A stretch of DNA of 64,000 nt from JAWSVE01 sp050633885 (GTDB lineage: Bacteria; Pseudomonadota; Gammaproteobacteria; Pseudomonadales; Cellvibrionaceae): positions 124,001 through 188,000 of the forward strand of contig JBOEHK010000001.1 of the NCBI GenBank assembly GCA_050633885.1, in the 5' to 3' direction. The notes below the pieces were generated by a model. That model worked only from the letters and a program-made list of their open reading frames with translations, was not told the DNA's origin and searched no databases. A program made the position numbers and the translations under genes. Of this stretch, positions 27,589-36,396 are shown piece by piece (the first letter of the stretch is position 1; each line of letters starts with the position of its first letter).

Positions 27589-30314
27589 TGTTTTTTACTT
27601 TCTTGTACGTGCTGATCTAATTGCCTGCAAATTTCATCTTGTAGTTGCCGGCAAAGATTTGGATCGCTAAGAGGGTTTCCTTCGTTGTTCGTAATAAAGA
27701 AAATGTCTTCTACTCGTTCGCCTAATGTTGTGATTTTTGCATTTTGAAGCTGTATGGAAAAATCCATAAATATTCTACCAATTCTAGCAAGAAGTCCTGG
27801 TCGGTCAGGACTGGTGACTTCTAAAATCGTGTAGCCACTATTGATGTCATTATTGATCATTGTTTGGGTCGGCATGGAGAAATGCTTGAGTTGTCTAGGT
27901 GTTCTTCTATTGATCACGCTGGGGTAATCATCGAGTAATTTAAGTTCTTGGTGTAGCGATTGATAAATGCGCTTTAATCTTTCGGGATCATCACCTATCG
28001 GTGAGCCATTTTGATCAAGAACATAAAATGTGTCGACAGTGTAACCGGAGTTGGTGTGGTAAATTCTTGCATCTTGAATGCTTAGATTTAATTGGTCGAG
28101 ACATGTTGCTACAGCGGCAAAAACATTTCCGGGTTGACGGACATGCACAAAAATCTGTGTTGCACCTTCGATGATATCGTTTGTTGTTTCGTCGATTAAG
28201 ATGAGAGGGGTGTCGTCGGGTTGTTTGGCGATGGCTTCAGTATGCCATGCGATATCTAAAAGTGTTTCTCTAATAAAATAATCATCGCTCATGTCATCCC
28301 AAACTGATCGAACCTCTTCCTCTGTCATTCCTTTGCGAATGAGCTTACTAAGTGCAGCTGCTTGTGTTTCTTCGACCAAATCTTGTTTGTCGACTGTATT
28401 CTCGAGGCCGCGCCGTAAAGCTCTTTTTGTTTCTAAATATAATTGCCGCATTAAGCTGGCTCGCCAACTATTCCAGATGTCTGGGTTGGTAGCGTTCATG
28501 TCGGCAACAGTGAGCGCATATAAATAATCTAAATGCAGTTGATCTCCAATTTCTAAAGCAAAATTATGGATGACATCAGGGTCCGAAATGTCTTGTTTTT
28601 GAGAGACAGAAGACATCAGCAAATGTTTTTCTACGAGCCAACAAACTAGTCGAGTTTCTCGGCCTGTTAATCCATGGTTGGTGCAAAAGTTCTCAGCATC
28701 AACAGCACCCAAGGTTGAATGATCTCCGCCGCGTCCTTTGGCAATGTCGTGATAAAGTCCGGCGATGTAAAGAAGCTCATGTTTAGGGAGCCGCTTCATG
28801 ATATGTGCTGCGACAGGAAATGTTTCCTTTGCTTCTTCGTGACGAAATAAGCGCATGTTTTTAACGACCAAAAGAGTATGCGCGTCGACAGTGTAGATAT
28901 GAAAGAGATCATGCTGCATCTGCCCTGTTACACGACCAAACTCTGGAAGATACCGACCCAGAACACCGTAACGTTTCATTCGCTTTAATTGTTTTACTAA
29001 GCCAAATTCGCAACCGAGTAATGACATGAATAATTGTCGGTTAATTGGGTCGGCACGAAACTGGTCATCGATTTTGTTTCTGTTGGCGCGAATTAATCTG
29101 ATGGTGCTGGCGCGTACACCTCGAATGCTAGGGTTGTTGCCCATGAGCACAAAAATTTCTAAAAGTGCGGATGGGTATTTTTCGAAAAGTTGAAGTTCAG
29201 TCGCTTCTATGTAGCCATCGTAGAGTTGGAATCGCTCATTGATAGGAGTGATGGGTTTGTCTTTGCCTTTTTGAAGAATGGCTTCATCAAGGAATTGTAA
29301 TAACACATCGTTAAGTTCGCCAAGAGCTAACACAATGCGATAATACCAATGCATGAATTGTTCGATGGCTAGGCTTTGGTCTGTGTCTTGGTAGCCAAAA
29401 AGAGTGGCGAGTTCTCGTTGGTATTCAAAGAGAAGCCGTTCTTCTGGCCGATCAGCAATCATGTGTAACCCGTAACGTACCTTCCAAATAAATTCTTCGC
29501 CACTCCTTAAAATGGCGAACTCTTCATCGGTAAAGAAGCCTCTCCCTTCTAGCTCTTGTAATTTATTAACGTTGAAAAAACGCTTTGCCACCCAGCTAAT
29601 CGTTTGAATGTCTCTTAGTCCGCCGGGCGCATTTTTTATGTTGGGTTCTAAGTTGTATTCTGTGTTGTTGTGTTTTTTGTGGCGCTCGTTTTGCTCGTCG
29701 CACTTGGCTTGGAAAAATTTGTCGACCGGCCACATGTGTTCTGCTGAAGTTTGTTCCATCAGTACTTGATATAAGTTATCGGGTCCAAGAATGGGGCGTG
29801 ACTCAATGATGTTGGTGGCGACAGTGATGTCGTCTTTCGCAATATTGAGGCACTGGTTGACGGTTCGAACACTTTGTCCGATCTCTAAGCCAATATCCCA
29901 AAGAAATGTGATGAAAGCTGAGATACTTTGTTGAAGTTCTTTGTCGGGCTCTTGAGACAGCAAAACAAGAAGGTCGATATCCGAATGAGGATGAAGTTCT
30001 CCTCGCCCATATCCTCCAACAGCGACTAAACAAATCGCTTTTTCCTGGGAGACTGGCCAACTAAATTGATGCCAAGCATAGTGTAGAATGCAGTCAACGA
30101 ATAGCGCTCGTTCGTAAACGAGTGTTCTTATTTCTTCGCCTTCTTTAAAACGGCGATTAAATTGCCCATTTGCAGCACTGATAGCATCTTTAAAAATACT
30201 GATCAGGTTAGCGGGGTTTGGCTTTTCTTGAATTTCTGCATTCTTTTCGATGTCTCGTCGAAAGCGAGATTGATCAAAAAAGAATAGGGGGCGTTCAAAG
30301 TATGGAGTTGTCAT
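27585..30314 (-). CDS. glnD: Bifunctional PII uridylyltransferase/uridylyl-removing enzyme
   Basis: Nitrogen sensor that uridylylates PII proteins when glutamine is low and removes UMP when it is high. Domains in order: nucleotidyltransferase with GGYGRGELHPHSDIDLLVL (about residues 90-110), a helical linker, an HD hydrolase domain with AGLYHDIAKGRGGDHS (about 515-530), and two C-terminal ACT domains (about 715-790 and 825-900; EVTSPDRPGLLARI in the second). 909 residues is normal. Lies 12 bases after map and overlaps dapC. Confidence 0.97.
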   Translation of the reverse strand: MTTPYFERPLFFFDQSRFRRDIEKNAEIQEKPNPANLISIFKDAISAANGQFNRRFKEGEEIRTLVYERALFVDCILHYAWHQFSWPVSQEKAICLVAVGGYGRGELHPHSDIDLLVLLSQEPDKELQQSISAFITFLWDIGLEIGQSVRTVNQCLNIAKDDITVATNIIESRPILGPDNLYQVLMEQTSAEHMWPVDKFFQAKCDEQNERHKKHNNTEYNLEPNIKNAPGGLRDIQTISWVAKRFFNVNKLQELEGRGFFTDEEFAILRSGEEFIWKVRYGLHMIADRPEERLLFEYQRELATLFGYQDTDQSLAIEQFMHWYYRIVLALGELNDVLLQFLDEAILQKGKDKPITPINERFQLYDGYIEATELQLFEKYPSALLEIFVLMGNNPSIRGVRASTIRLIRANRNKIDDQFRADPINRQLFMSLLGCEFGLVKQLKRMKRYGVLGRYLPEFGRVTGQMQHDLFHIYTVDAHTLLVVKNMRLFRHEEAKETFPVAAHIMKRLPKHELLYIAGLYHDIAKGRGGDHSTLGAVDAENFCTNHGLTGRETRLVCWLVEKHLLMSSVSQKQDISDPDVIHNFALEIGDQLHLDYLYALTVADMNATNPDIWNSWRASLMRQLYLETKRALRRGLENTVDKQDLVEETQAAALSKLIRKGMTEEEVRSVWDDMSDDYFIRETLLDIAWHTEAIAKQPDDTPLILIDETTNDIIEGATQIFVHVRQPGNVFAAVATCLDQLNLSIQDARIYHTNSGYTVDTFYVLDQNGSPIGDDPERLKRIYQSLHQELKLLDDYPSVINRRTPRQLKHFSMPTQTMINNDINSGYTILEVTSPDRPGLLARIGRIFMDFSIQLQNAKITTLGERVEDIFFITNNEGNPLSDPNLCRQLQDEICRQLDQHVQESKKQ

Positions 30315-30326
30315 TGTGTGTCTGGC

Positions 30327-31103
30327 TTATGCAGAGAAAAAAGGCTCGTCGGTACGGGCAGTTAGGACTTCCACCCCTGTTTTGGTGACAGCTAGTGTGT
30401 GCTCCCATTGGGCAGAGAGTCTTCCGTCTCGTGTTTCAACGGTCCAGCCGTCGCCCTTCAGTTTCGTTTGAGGTTTCCCGGCATTTAGCATGGGCTCAAT
30501 TGTAAATGTCATCCCCTCTTCGAGAGTAAGTCCTGTGTCAGGTTTTCCATAGTGCATGACTTGAGGGTCTTCGTGAAATACGCGTCCGATGCCATGACCG
30601 CAATAATCTCTGACGACAGAGTAATAATTAGATTCAGCGTATTGCTGGATAATATGCCCGATGTCTCCGAGTCGAGTGCCTGGTTTGACTATCTCAATAC
30701 CCTTGTAAAGGCATTCTTGCGTGATTTTAACGAGACGTTCTGCATGAGGTGCTACCTTTCCTACAAAAAACATATGGCTGGTATCGCCGTGAAATCCGTC
30801 GTAGATAACCGTCACATCAATATTGATGATGTCGCCAGATTTAAGGATTTTCTTTTCAGAAGGGATGCCGTGGCAAACAACTTGATTGACAGAAGTACAA
30901 ACCGCTTTAGGGAAACCTTTGTATCCTATGCAGGCAGATATAGCACCTTGAGCAAGGATCATTTCATTGCACAGTTCATCTAGCTTGGCAGTACTGATGC
31001 CTGGTTGGACATATTCGCCGATCTGTTCCAGTACTTTTGCCGCCATGCGTCCTGCGACACGCATTTTTTCAATGTCTTCGGGAGTTTTAATGCTGACTGC
31101 CAT
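30327..31103 (-). CDS. map: Methionine aminopeptidase, type I
   Basis: Removes the initiator methionine from nascent proteins; cytoplasmic dinuclear metalloenzyme. Metal ligands are in DVTVIYDGFHGDTS (two Asp), GHGIGRVFHEDP (His), TIEPML (Glu) and QWEHT (Glu). 258 residues matches bacterial type Ia without an N-terminal extension. First gene of the map-glnD-dapC minus-strand run and divergent from rpsB, the arrangement shared by most gammaproteobacteria. Confidence 0.97.
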   Translation of the reverse strand: MAVSIKTPEDIEKMRVAGRMAAKVLEQIGEYVQPGISTAKLDELCNEMILAQGAISACIGYKGFPKAVCTSVNQVVCHGIPSEKKILKSGDIINIDVTVIYDGFHGDTSHMFFVGKVAPHAERLVKITQECLYKGIEIVKPGTRLGDIGHIIQQYAESNYYSVVRDYCGHGIGRVFHEDPQVMHYGKPDTGLTLEEGMTFTIEPMLNAGKPQTKLKGDGWTVETRDGRLSAQWEHTLAVTKTGVEVLTARTDEPFFSA

Positions 31104-31371
31104 ACAAATTCTAAACCTGAAAATTAAGTAGTAATTGAAATTAAGTCGATAGAGTGAAGCTTGTGATATCAGATCAAAAGTTAACTCAAAAGCCTTGAGT
31201 GCGTTTAAAAGAGATTTGGGTGCCTCAGCAGGCCTGTTTCGCTATTGTAAACCAGTCTGAAAAATAAAGATGCAGCCTCGATAGATGAATTGACATTGTG
31301 TGCTTTGGGCTCTCAAGGCTTTAAAGTGGCATATCAGCGCTTTAAAAAACTTCAAGTAAATACACTTCTTC
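31104..31371. other. Map/rpsB divergent spacer, distal part
   Basis: No gene seen. The map promoter should lie here on the minus strand, but I did not find a convincing pair of boxes. Confidence 0.5.
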
Positions 31372-31400
31372 TTTATCCTGAACCCAGTTTATGATATAAA
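31372..31400 (+). promoter_or_regulatory. Candidate rpsB promoter
   Basis: TATAAA at 31395-31400 (or TATGAT at 31390-31395) is followed by a run of alternating G and C, a GC-rich discriminator typical of promoters under stringent control. The -35 match at 31372-31377 is poor (3 of 6). This gives a leader of about 145 bases before rpsB. Confidence 0.35.
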
Positions 31401-31440
31401 GCGCGCGCTGATTTAGATGTCAGCAAAATTAACTTAATTG

Positions 31441-31553
31441 AAACTATAACGTCACACATATATCGACACATGTTTCTGGGTGCCTAAAGAGGATATTTCT
31501 CCAAGGGTTGATGCATGGGATATATGGAGGCCTAACCCGTACAGGAAAACACT
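31441..31553 (+). promoter_or_regulatory. rpsB: Probable rpsB mRNA leader (S2 autoregulation site)
   Basis: Untranslated leader ending in CAGGAAAACACT before the start codon. In gammaproteobacteria the rpsB leader carries a conserved structure through which S2 represses rpsB-tsf. The GGATATNNCTCC and GGAGGCC segments here could pair with pyrimidine-rich partners. The role is inferred from position; I have not verified the fold. Confidence 0.4.
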
Positions 31554-32315
31554 ATGACGACTGTTAGCATGCGCGATATGCTGCAAGCGGGGGTCCATTT
31601 CGGACACCAAACTCGCTACTGGAACCCAAAAATGTCTAACTACATTTTTGGAGCACGCAATAAAATCCATATTATTAATTTAGAGCACACAGTACCTGCT
31701 TTTAATGAAGCACTGGCTGTTGTGACAAAACTTGCCTCTCAAAAGAAGAAAATTCTTTTTGTTGGGACCAAAAGAGCCGCTCAAAAAATTGTTAAAGAAC
31801 AAGCGGAACGGTCAGGCCAGCCATTCGTTAGCCATCGCTGGTTAGGTGGAATGTTGACTAACTATAAGACCATTCGTGGCTCAGTTCGTCGCTACCGCGA
31901 CCTAGAAGCTCAAAGTAAAGACGGTACCTTTGACCTTCTTACAAAGAAAGAAGCGTTAATGCGAACGCGAACAATGGAGAAGCTTGAGAAATCCATTGGT
32001 GGTATTAAAGATATTGGCGGTTTGCCAGACATTTTGTTTGTTATTGATGTTGACCATGAGCGAATTGCTATTCAAGAAGCAAATAAGCTAGGTATACCTG
32101 TTATTGGAATTGTTGATACGAATAGTGATCCAAGTGGTGTTGATTACATCATTCCAGGTAATGATGATTCAATTCGCGCTATTAAATTGTATGTTGGCAC
32201 TATAGCCGATGCTTGCATTGAAGGCGCTAATTCTGCTCAAGTTCCTACCAATAAAGACGAGTTTGTCGAAGTTGATTCGTCTGCTGATGAACAAGCAGAA
32301 AGCAACGCTGGCTAA
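31554..32315 (+). CDS. rpsB: 30S ribosomal protein S2
   Basis: Ribosomal small-subunit protein S2. The start MTTVSMRDMLQAGVHFGHQTRYWNP and the later FVGTKRAAQKIV, HRWLGGMLTNYKTIR and PVIGIVDTNSDP are highly conserved. 253 residues, with an acidic C-terminal tail. First gene of the plus-strand rpsB-to-rnhB block; separated from tsf by a strong intrinsic terminator structure. Confidence 0.99.
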   Translation: MTTVSMRDMLQAGVHFGHQTRYWNPKMSNYIFGARNKIHIINLEHTVPAFNEALAVVTKLASQKKKILFVGTKRAAQKIVKEQAERSGQPFVSHRWLGGMLTNYKTIRGSVRRYRDLEAQSKDGTFDLLTKKEALMRTRTMEKLEKSIGGIKDIGGLPDILFVIDVDHERIAIQEANKLGIPVIGIVDTNSDPSGVDYIIPGNDDSIRAIKLYVGTIADACIEGANSAQVPTNKDEFVEVDSSADEQAESNAG

Positions 32316-32342
32316 ACCCAAAGCTAGTCATTGCATAGATCT

Positions 32343-32368
32343 AAAGGGGGCGTTTTGCCCCCTTTTTT
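32343..32368 (+). terminator. Intrinsic terminator/attenuator between rpsB and tsf
   Basis: A 9-bp stem with a five-G/five-C core (32343-32351 pairs with 32357-32365) and loop GTTTT is followed directly by Ts. It has all the hallmarks of a strong Rho-independent terminator. It lies inside what is usually one operon, so it probably attenuates tsf relative to rpsB. Confidence 0.9.
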
Positions 32369-32445
32369 CAATCGATAATTGTTGAAAGATGTGAATTCGG
32401 ACGTTAACAATCAAACATTAACTATATTAGAACGAGGATACGATC

Positions 32446-33318
32446 ATGGCAGCTATCTCTGCTTCGATGGTAAAAGAACTACGCGAGCGTACCGGTCTCG
32501 GTATGATGGAATGTAAAAAAGCATTGGTAGAAGCGGATGGCAATATCGAAACTGCTATTGATAATTTGCGAAAAGCCAGTGGTTTAAAGGCCGCTAAAAA
32601 AGCAGACAGAACGGCGGCAGACGGCGTTGTTGCTGTGAAAGTCGCTGATGATGCCAGTTTTGGTGTTATTGCTGAAGTGAACAGCGAAACAGATTTTGTT
32701 GCTCGCGATGAAAACTTTTTAGGTTTTGTTGATACTGTTGTCGGTAAAGTTTATACCGATAAACAATCTGACGTCGCTGCGGTTATGGCCGGTGAGTTGG
32801 AAAGTACGCGAGAAGCGTTAGTTCAAAAAATTGGCGAAAACATTTCAGTTCGCCGAGCAGAAACGCTAGGTGATGATGGTACTGTTATTGGTGCTTACGT
32901 CCATTCTAATAATCGTATTGCCGTACTTGTTCAGTTAAAAGGTGGCACTGGCGATTTGGCAAAAGATATTGCCATGCATGTTGCCGCTGTTAACCCTCAA
33001 GTTGTCAGCCCTGATGATATGCCTGCCGATTTGGTAGAAAAAGAAAAAGAAATCATTAAAGCCCAACCTGATATGGCTGGAAAGCCTGACAACATTGTTG
33101 AAAAAATGATGGGTGGTCGTATTAGTAAATACTTGAAAGAAAACAGCTTAACCGAGCAGCCTTTTGTTAAAAATCCTGATGTAACGGTTGGTGCGCTAGC
33201 GAAACAAGGTGGAGCAGAAGTGCTCACGTTTATTCGATTTGAAGTTGGTGAAGGTATTGAAAAAGAAGAAGTTGATTTTGCTGCTGAAGTTGCCGCACAA
33301 GTTAACGCTTCAAAATAA
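32446..33318 (+). CDS. tsf: Translation elongation factor Ts
   Basis: Guanine nucleotide exchange factor for EF-Tu. Signatures: N-terminal UBA-like domain with LRERTGLGMMECKKAL, the core VNSETDFVARDENF with the TDFV motif that acts on EF-Tu, and VGEGIEKEEVDFAAEV near the C-terminus. 290 residues is normal. AGGA ribosome-binding site. It probably needs read-through of the upstream terminator or its own promoter in 32369-32445. Confidence 0.98.
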   Translation: MAAISASMVKELRERTGLGMMECKKALVEADGNIETAIDNLRKASGLKAAKKADRTAADGVVAVKVADDASFGVIAEVNSETDFVARDENFLGFVDTVVGKVYTDKQSDVAAVMAGELESTREALVQKIGENISVRRAETLGDDGTVIGAYVHSNNRIAVLVQLKGGTGDLAKDIAMHVAAVNPQVVSPDDMPADLVEKEKEIIKAQPDMAGKPDNIVEKMMGGRISKYLKENSLTEQPFVKNPDVTVGALAKQGGAEVLTFIRFEVGEGIEKEEVDFAAEVAAQVNASK

Positions 33319-33356
33319 GCTAGATATGTCTTAGGTGAACCTAAAACATATCTAGC
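33319..33356 (+). other. Long hairpin after tsf, no U tract
   Basis: An 11-bp perfect outer stem (33319-33329 with 33346-33356), one mismatch and a 5-bp inner stem (33331-33335 with 33340-33344) form a 38-base hairpin directly after the tsf stop. No T run follows, so it is not a classic terminator; it may stabilise the 3' end or be an RNase III site. A second small hairpin (33366-33370 with 33377-33381) lies before pyrH. Confidence 0.75.
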
Positions 33357-33423
33357 GCTACAGGCGGTGCAGGGACGCACCTAATTAATTTCTTTTCATC
33401 TAGTTTTGTTTTCGGAGATATTG

Positions 33424-34164
33424 ATGGCAAATGTACGTGACAAAAAATATAAGCGGATTTTGTTAAAGCTTAGTGGTGAAGAGTTAATGGGTTCGGAAGG
33501 TTTTGGTATCGACCCTAAAGTGCTTGATAAAATGGCACTAGAAATTGGTCAGCTTGTTGGAATTGGCGTTCAGGTGGGTTTGGTCATCGGCGGAGGCAAT
33601 CTCTTTCGTGGCGCAGCACTAAGTGCGGCGGGCTTAGATCGTGTTACTGGCGACCACATGGGTATGCTTGCAACTGTAATGAACGCGCTTGCGATGCGAG
33701 ATGCTTTGGAGCGATCTAATATTTCTTCTCGTGTTATGTCTGCAATTCCCATGAGCGGTGTTGTTGAACATTATGATCGGCGACAAGCAATTCGATTTTT
33801 GAATAATGGTGAAGTTGTCATTTTCGCAGCTGGTACAGGCAATCCTTTTTTTACAACTGACTCTGCAGCTTGTTTGCGGGGTATTGAGGTAGAAGTGGAC
33901 ATTGTTTTAAAGGCAACAAAAGTTGATGGCGTTTATTCTGCAGACCCAATGAAAGATAAGTCAGCAACTAAATATGATAATTTGAATTACGATGTGGTTT
34001 TGGATAAAAAACTTGAAGTCATGGATTTAACAGCGATCTGTTTGTGTCGCGAGCATAATATGCCAGTTCGAGTATTTAAGATGGATAAAACGGGTGCGCT
34101 TTTGAATATTATTCAAGGAGCAAACGAAGGTACGTTGATAGAAGAGGGGCCGACGAATGATTAA
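33424..34164 (+). CDS. pyrH: UMP kinase
   Basis: Bacterial uridylate kinase of the amino-acid kinase fold, making UDP for pyrimidine nucleotides. The ATG at 33424 follows GGAG at 33414-33417; an upstream in-frame start would cover that site and is rejected. Signatures: KRILLKLSGEELMG, GLVIGGGNLFRG, DHMGMLATVMNALAM, AAGTGNPFFTTDSAA and KATKVDGVYSADP. 246 residues is normal. It overlaps frr by 8 bases. Confidence 0.98.
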   Translation: MANVRDKKYKRILLKLSGEELMGSEGFGIDPKVLDKMALEIGQLVGIGVQVGLVIGGGNLFRGAALSAAGLDRVTGDHMGMLATVMNALAMRDALERSNISSRVMSAIPMSGVVEHYDRRQAIRFLNNGEVVIFAAGTGNPFFTTDSAACLRGIEVEVDIVLKATKVDGVYSADPMKDKSATKYDNLNYDVVLDKKLEVMDLTAICLCREHNMPVRVFKMDKTGALLNIIQGANEGTLIEEGPTND

Positions 34165-34714
34165 TGACATTAAAAAAGATGCAGAATCTCGAATGACAAA
34201 AAGTTTAGACGCATTGGCGACTAACTTTAATAAAATTCGCACTGGTCGAGCACATCCTAGTATTTTAGATGGCATTATGGTGTCTTATTACGGGAGCGAT
34301 ACCCCTCTTAGTCAGGTTGCAAACGTGTCTGTTGAGGATGCGAGAACGCTTGCTATCAGTCCATGGGAAAAAGCGTTAGTTCCTGATATTGAAAAGGCGA
34401 TCATGAAGTCCGATCTTGGTTTGAATCCTGCGACACAAGGTGAATTGATTCGTGTTCCAATGCCTGCGTTGACAGAAGAAACTCGTAAAGGGTTTATTAA
34501 GCAAGCAAGAAACGAAGCGGAAGGCGGCCGAGTGTCAGTGCGGAATATTCGTAGAGATGCTTTAGCTCAAGTGAAAACTTTATTGAAAGATAAAGATATC
34601 AGTGAAGATGATGATAGAAAAGCGCAAGACGATATACAAAAAATTACTGACAAATATATTCAAGAGATTGATAAAAGTTTGCAAGCTAAAGAAGCAGACT
34701 TAATGGAAATATAA
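34157..34714 (+). CDS. frr: Ribosome recycling factor
   Basis: With EF-G it splits the post-termination ribosome. 185 residues, with KIRTGRAHPSILDGI, the hinge YYGSDTPLSQVANVSVEDART, and the C-terminal helix VRNIRRDA....KALQAKEADLMEI-like ending. Its start codon lies within the pyrH 3' end (8-base overlap), so translation is coupled. Confidence 0.98.
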   Translation: MINDIKKDAESRMTKSLDALATNFNKIRTGRAHPSILDGIMVSYYGSDTPLSQVANVSVEDARTLAISPWEKALVPDIEKAIMKSDLGLNPATQGELIRVPMPALTEETRKGFIKQARNEAEGGRVSVRNIRRDALAQVKTLLKDKDISEDDDRKAQDDIQKITDKYIQEIDKSLQAKEADLMEI

Positions 34715-34775
34715 CAATAATATTGGCGACATATTTTTATCATTAATTCATCTCGTTTTCTCCAAGGTTTTTTTA

Positions 34776-35513
34776 ATGGGAGCTGATAACTCGCTCAAGC
34801 ATATCGCGATCATCATGGATGGTAATAATCGCTGGGCGAAAAAACGAGGATTAATTAACGTTAGTGGACATAAGGCTGGCGTTGAAAGAATACGCGATAT
34901 GCTGACAGTATGCCGCGATCAGAATATTCAAACATTAACGCTGTTTGCGTTTAGCAGCGAAAACTGGAATAGACCTCGGCGAGAAGTTGAAGCGTTAATG
35001 AGGCTGTTCCACTCTTATCTGACAAAAGAGTCTCCCGAATTAAAAAAAGAAGGCGTTCGACTACAAGTTATCGGCGGGCGGGATCGCTTCAGTCAAAAAA
35101 TTCTCACAGCAATTGATGCAGCAGAGGAGTTGACCAAAACAGGTACAACCGATTTGGTTATTGCTGCAGACTATGGCGGCCAATGGGACATTGCACAGTC
35201 TTGTCAAAAACTCGCTAAAAAACTGGCTGACGGAATAATATCAATAGATGAAGTCACTGAAGACGCCATAGAAGAAAATCTTGTTACCCACGGGTTCCCT
35301 CCTTTAGACCTCATGGTTCGTACAGGGGGAGAGTACCGCATTAGTAATTTTTTATTATGGCAATCTGCTTATACGGAATTCTTTTTTTCTGACAAGCTCT
35401 GGCCTGATTTTTCTGAAGAAGATTTGTTGTTCGCCATAAAAGAATACTATCAACGCCAGCGTCGATTTGGCTTGACAGAAGATCAAATAAAAAAAGGTAT
35501 GCCTAGTGCTTAA
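34776..35513 (+). CDS. uppS: Undecaprenyl diphosphate synthase
   Basis: Cis-prenyltransferase making the C55 lipid carrier for peptidoglycan and LPS. Catalytic Asp is in AIIMDGNNRWAKKRG, followed by GHKAGVERIRD, TLFAFSSENWNRP and RTGGEYRISNFLLWQSAYTE-type motifs. The canonical RTGGE-R-SNFLLWQ is intact. 245 residues is normal. Overlaps cdsA by 8 bases. Confidence 0.97.
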   Translation: MGADNSLKHIAIIMDGNNRWAKKRGLINVSGHKAGVERIRDMLTVCRDQNIQTLTLFAFSSENWNRPRREVEALMRLFHSYLTKESPELKKEGVRLQVIGGRDRFSQKILTAIDAAEELTKTGTTDLVIAADYGGQWDIAQSCQKLAKKLADGIISIDEVTEDAIEENLVTHGFPPLDLMVRTGGEYRISNFLLWQSAYTEFFFSDKLWPDFSEEDLLFAIKEYYQRQRRFGLTEDQIKKGMPSA

Positions 35514-36366
35514 GCAGCGAATAATCACAGCGCTCATTCTTGTTACTATCTTAATAGGGGCAATTTTCTTTTTACCTTTTTATTTTTTTGCTGCCATAGT
35601 GAGTGTTTTCTTTATTGTTGCCGCTTGGGAGTGGGGGCAATTTCCTCGTTTTTCCTATTTAGGGCGAATTATCTTCACTCTACTAGTTGCCGCTGTTTCA
35701 GCATTTCTTTTTGTTTGGGTGTTGTTTGATTTTAGTATTGGCGAGTCGAAAAAAATATTTTTTGATCAAGAAAAAATGGTTTGGCTTGCTGGAGCGGCTA
35801 CGTCGTGGTGGTTGATTGCAGTCATGCTTGTTAAGGCGTATCCATCTGGCGTTTCATTATGGCGCAATCGATGGGTGCAATCTATTATAGGCTTTCTTGT
35901 GCTTGTTCCTACATTGTTGGGAATAATTTTCTTGCATCAGCAAAAAAATGGTCCTTGGCTCATTATGATTGTGGTGGCTTGCGTTGTTTGTGCAGACACG
36001 GGTGCTTATTTTGTGGGACGAGCATTTGGTAAAAATAAATTAGCGCCCAATGTGAGTCCCGGAAAATCTAGAGAAGGTTTTTACGGTGGCCTTGGTTGCA
36101 GCGGTATTTTTGCGATAATTCTTGCGATTAGTTTAGGAGCGCTGGAAGCATCGGCCAATTGGTGGGTCTTAGCAATGATAATTCCGGCCAGTTTGATTTC
36201 GGTGTTGGGGGACTTGCTTGAGAGTATGTTTAAGCGAGAGCGTGGTATAAAAGATAGCGGGAAAATATTACCGGGTCATGGTGGAGTGCTTGATCGTATT
36301 GACAGTATTACAGCCGCTATCCCTATCTTTACGCTTGTCTATATTTTGTCTGGTTGGCAGCTTTAG
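35506..36366 (+). CDS. cdsA: Phosphatidate cytidylyltransferase
   Basis: Integral membrane enzyme making CDP-diacylglycerol, the precursor of phospholipids. About seven to eight membrane segments; the C-terminal signature is clear: SVLGDLLESMFKRERGIKD followed by PGHGGVLDRIDS. GTG start, inside the uppS 3' end, so coupled. 286 residues is normal. Confidence 0.97.
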   Translation: MLKQRIITALILVTILIGAIFFLPFYFFAAIVSVFFIVAAWEWGQFPRFSYLGRIIFTLLVAAVSAFLFVWVLFDFSIGESKKIFFDQEKMVWLAGAATSWWLIAVMLVKAYPSGVSLWRNRWVQSIIGFLVLVPTLLGIIFLHQQKNGPWLIMIVVACVVCADTGAYFVGRAFGKNKLAPNVSPGKSREGFYGGLGCSGIFAIILAISLGALEASANWWVLAMIIPASLISVLGDLLESMFKRERGIKDSGKILPGHGGVLDRIDSITAAIPIFTLVYILSGWQL

Positions 36367-36396
36367 CTTGGAAGAGACAATGAAGGCACAGCAATC

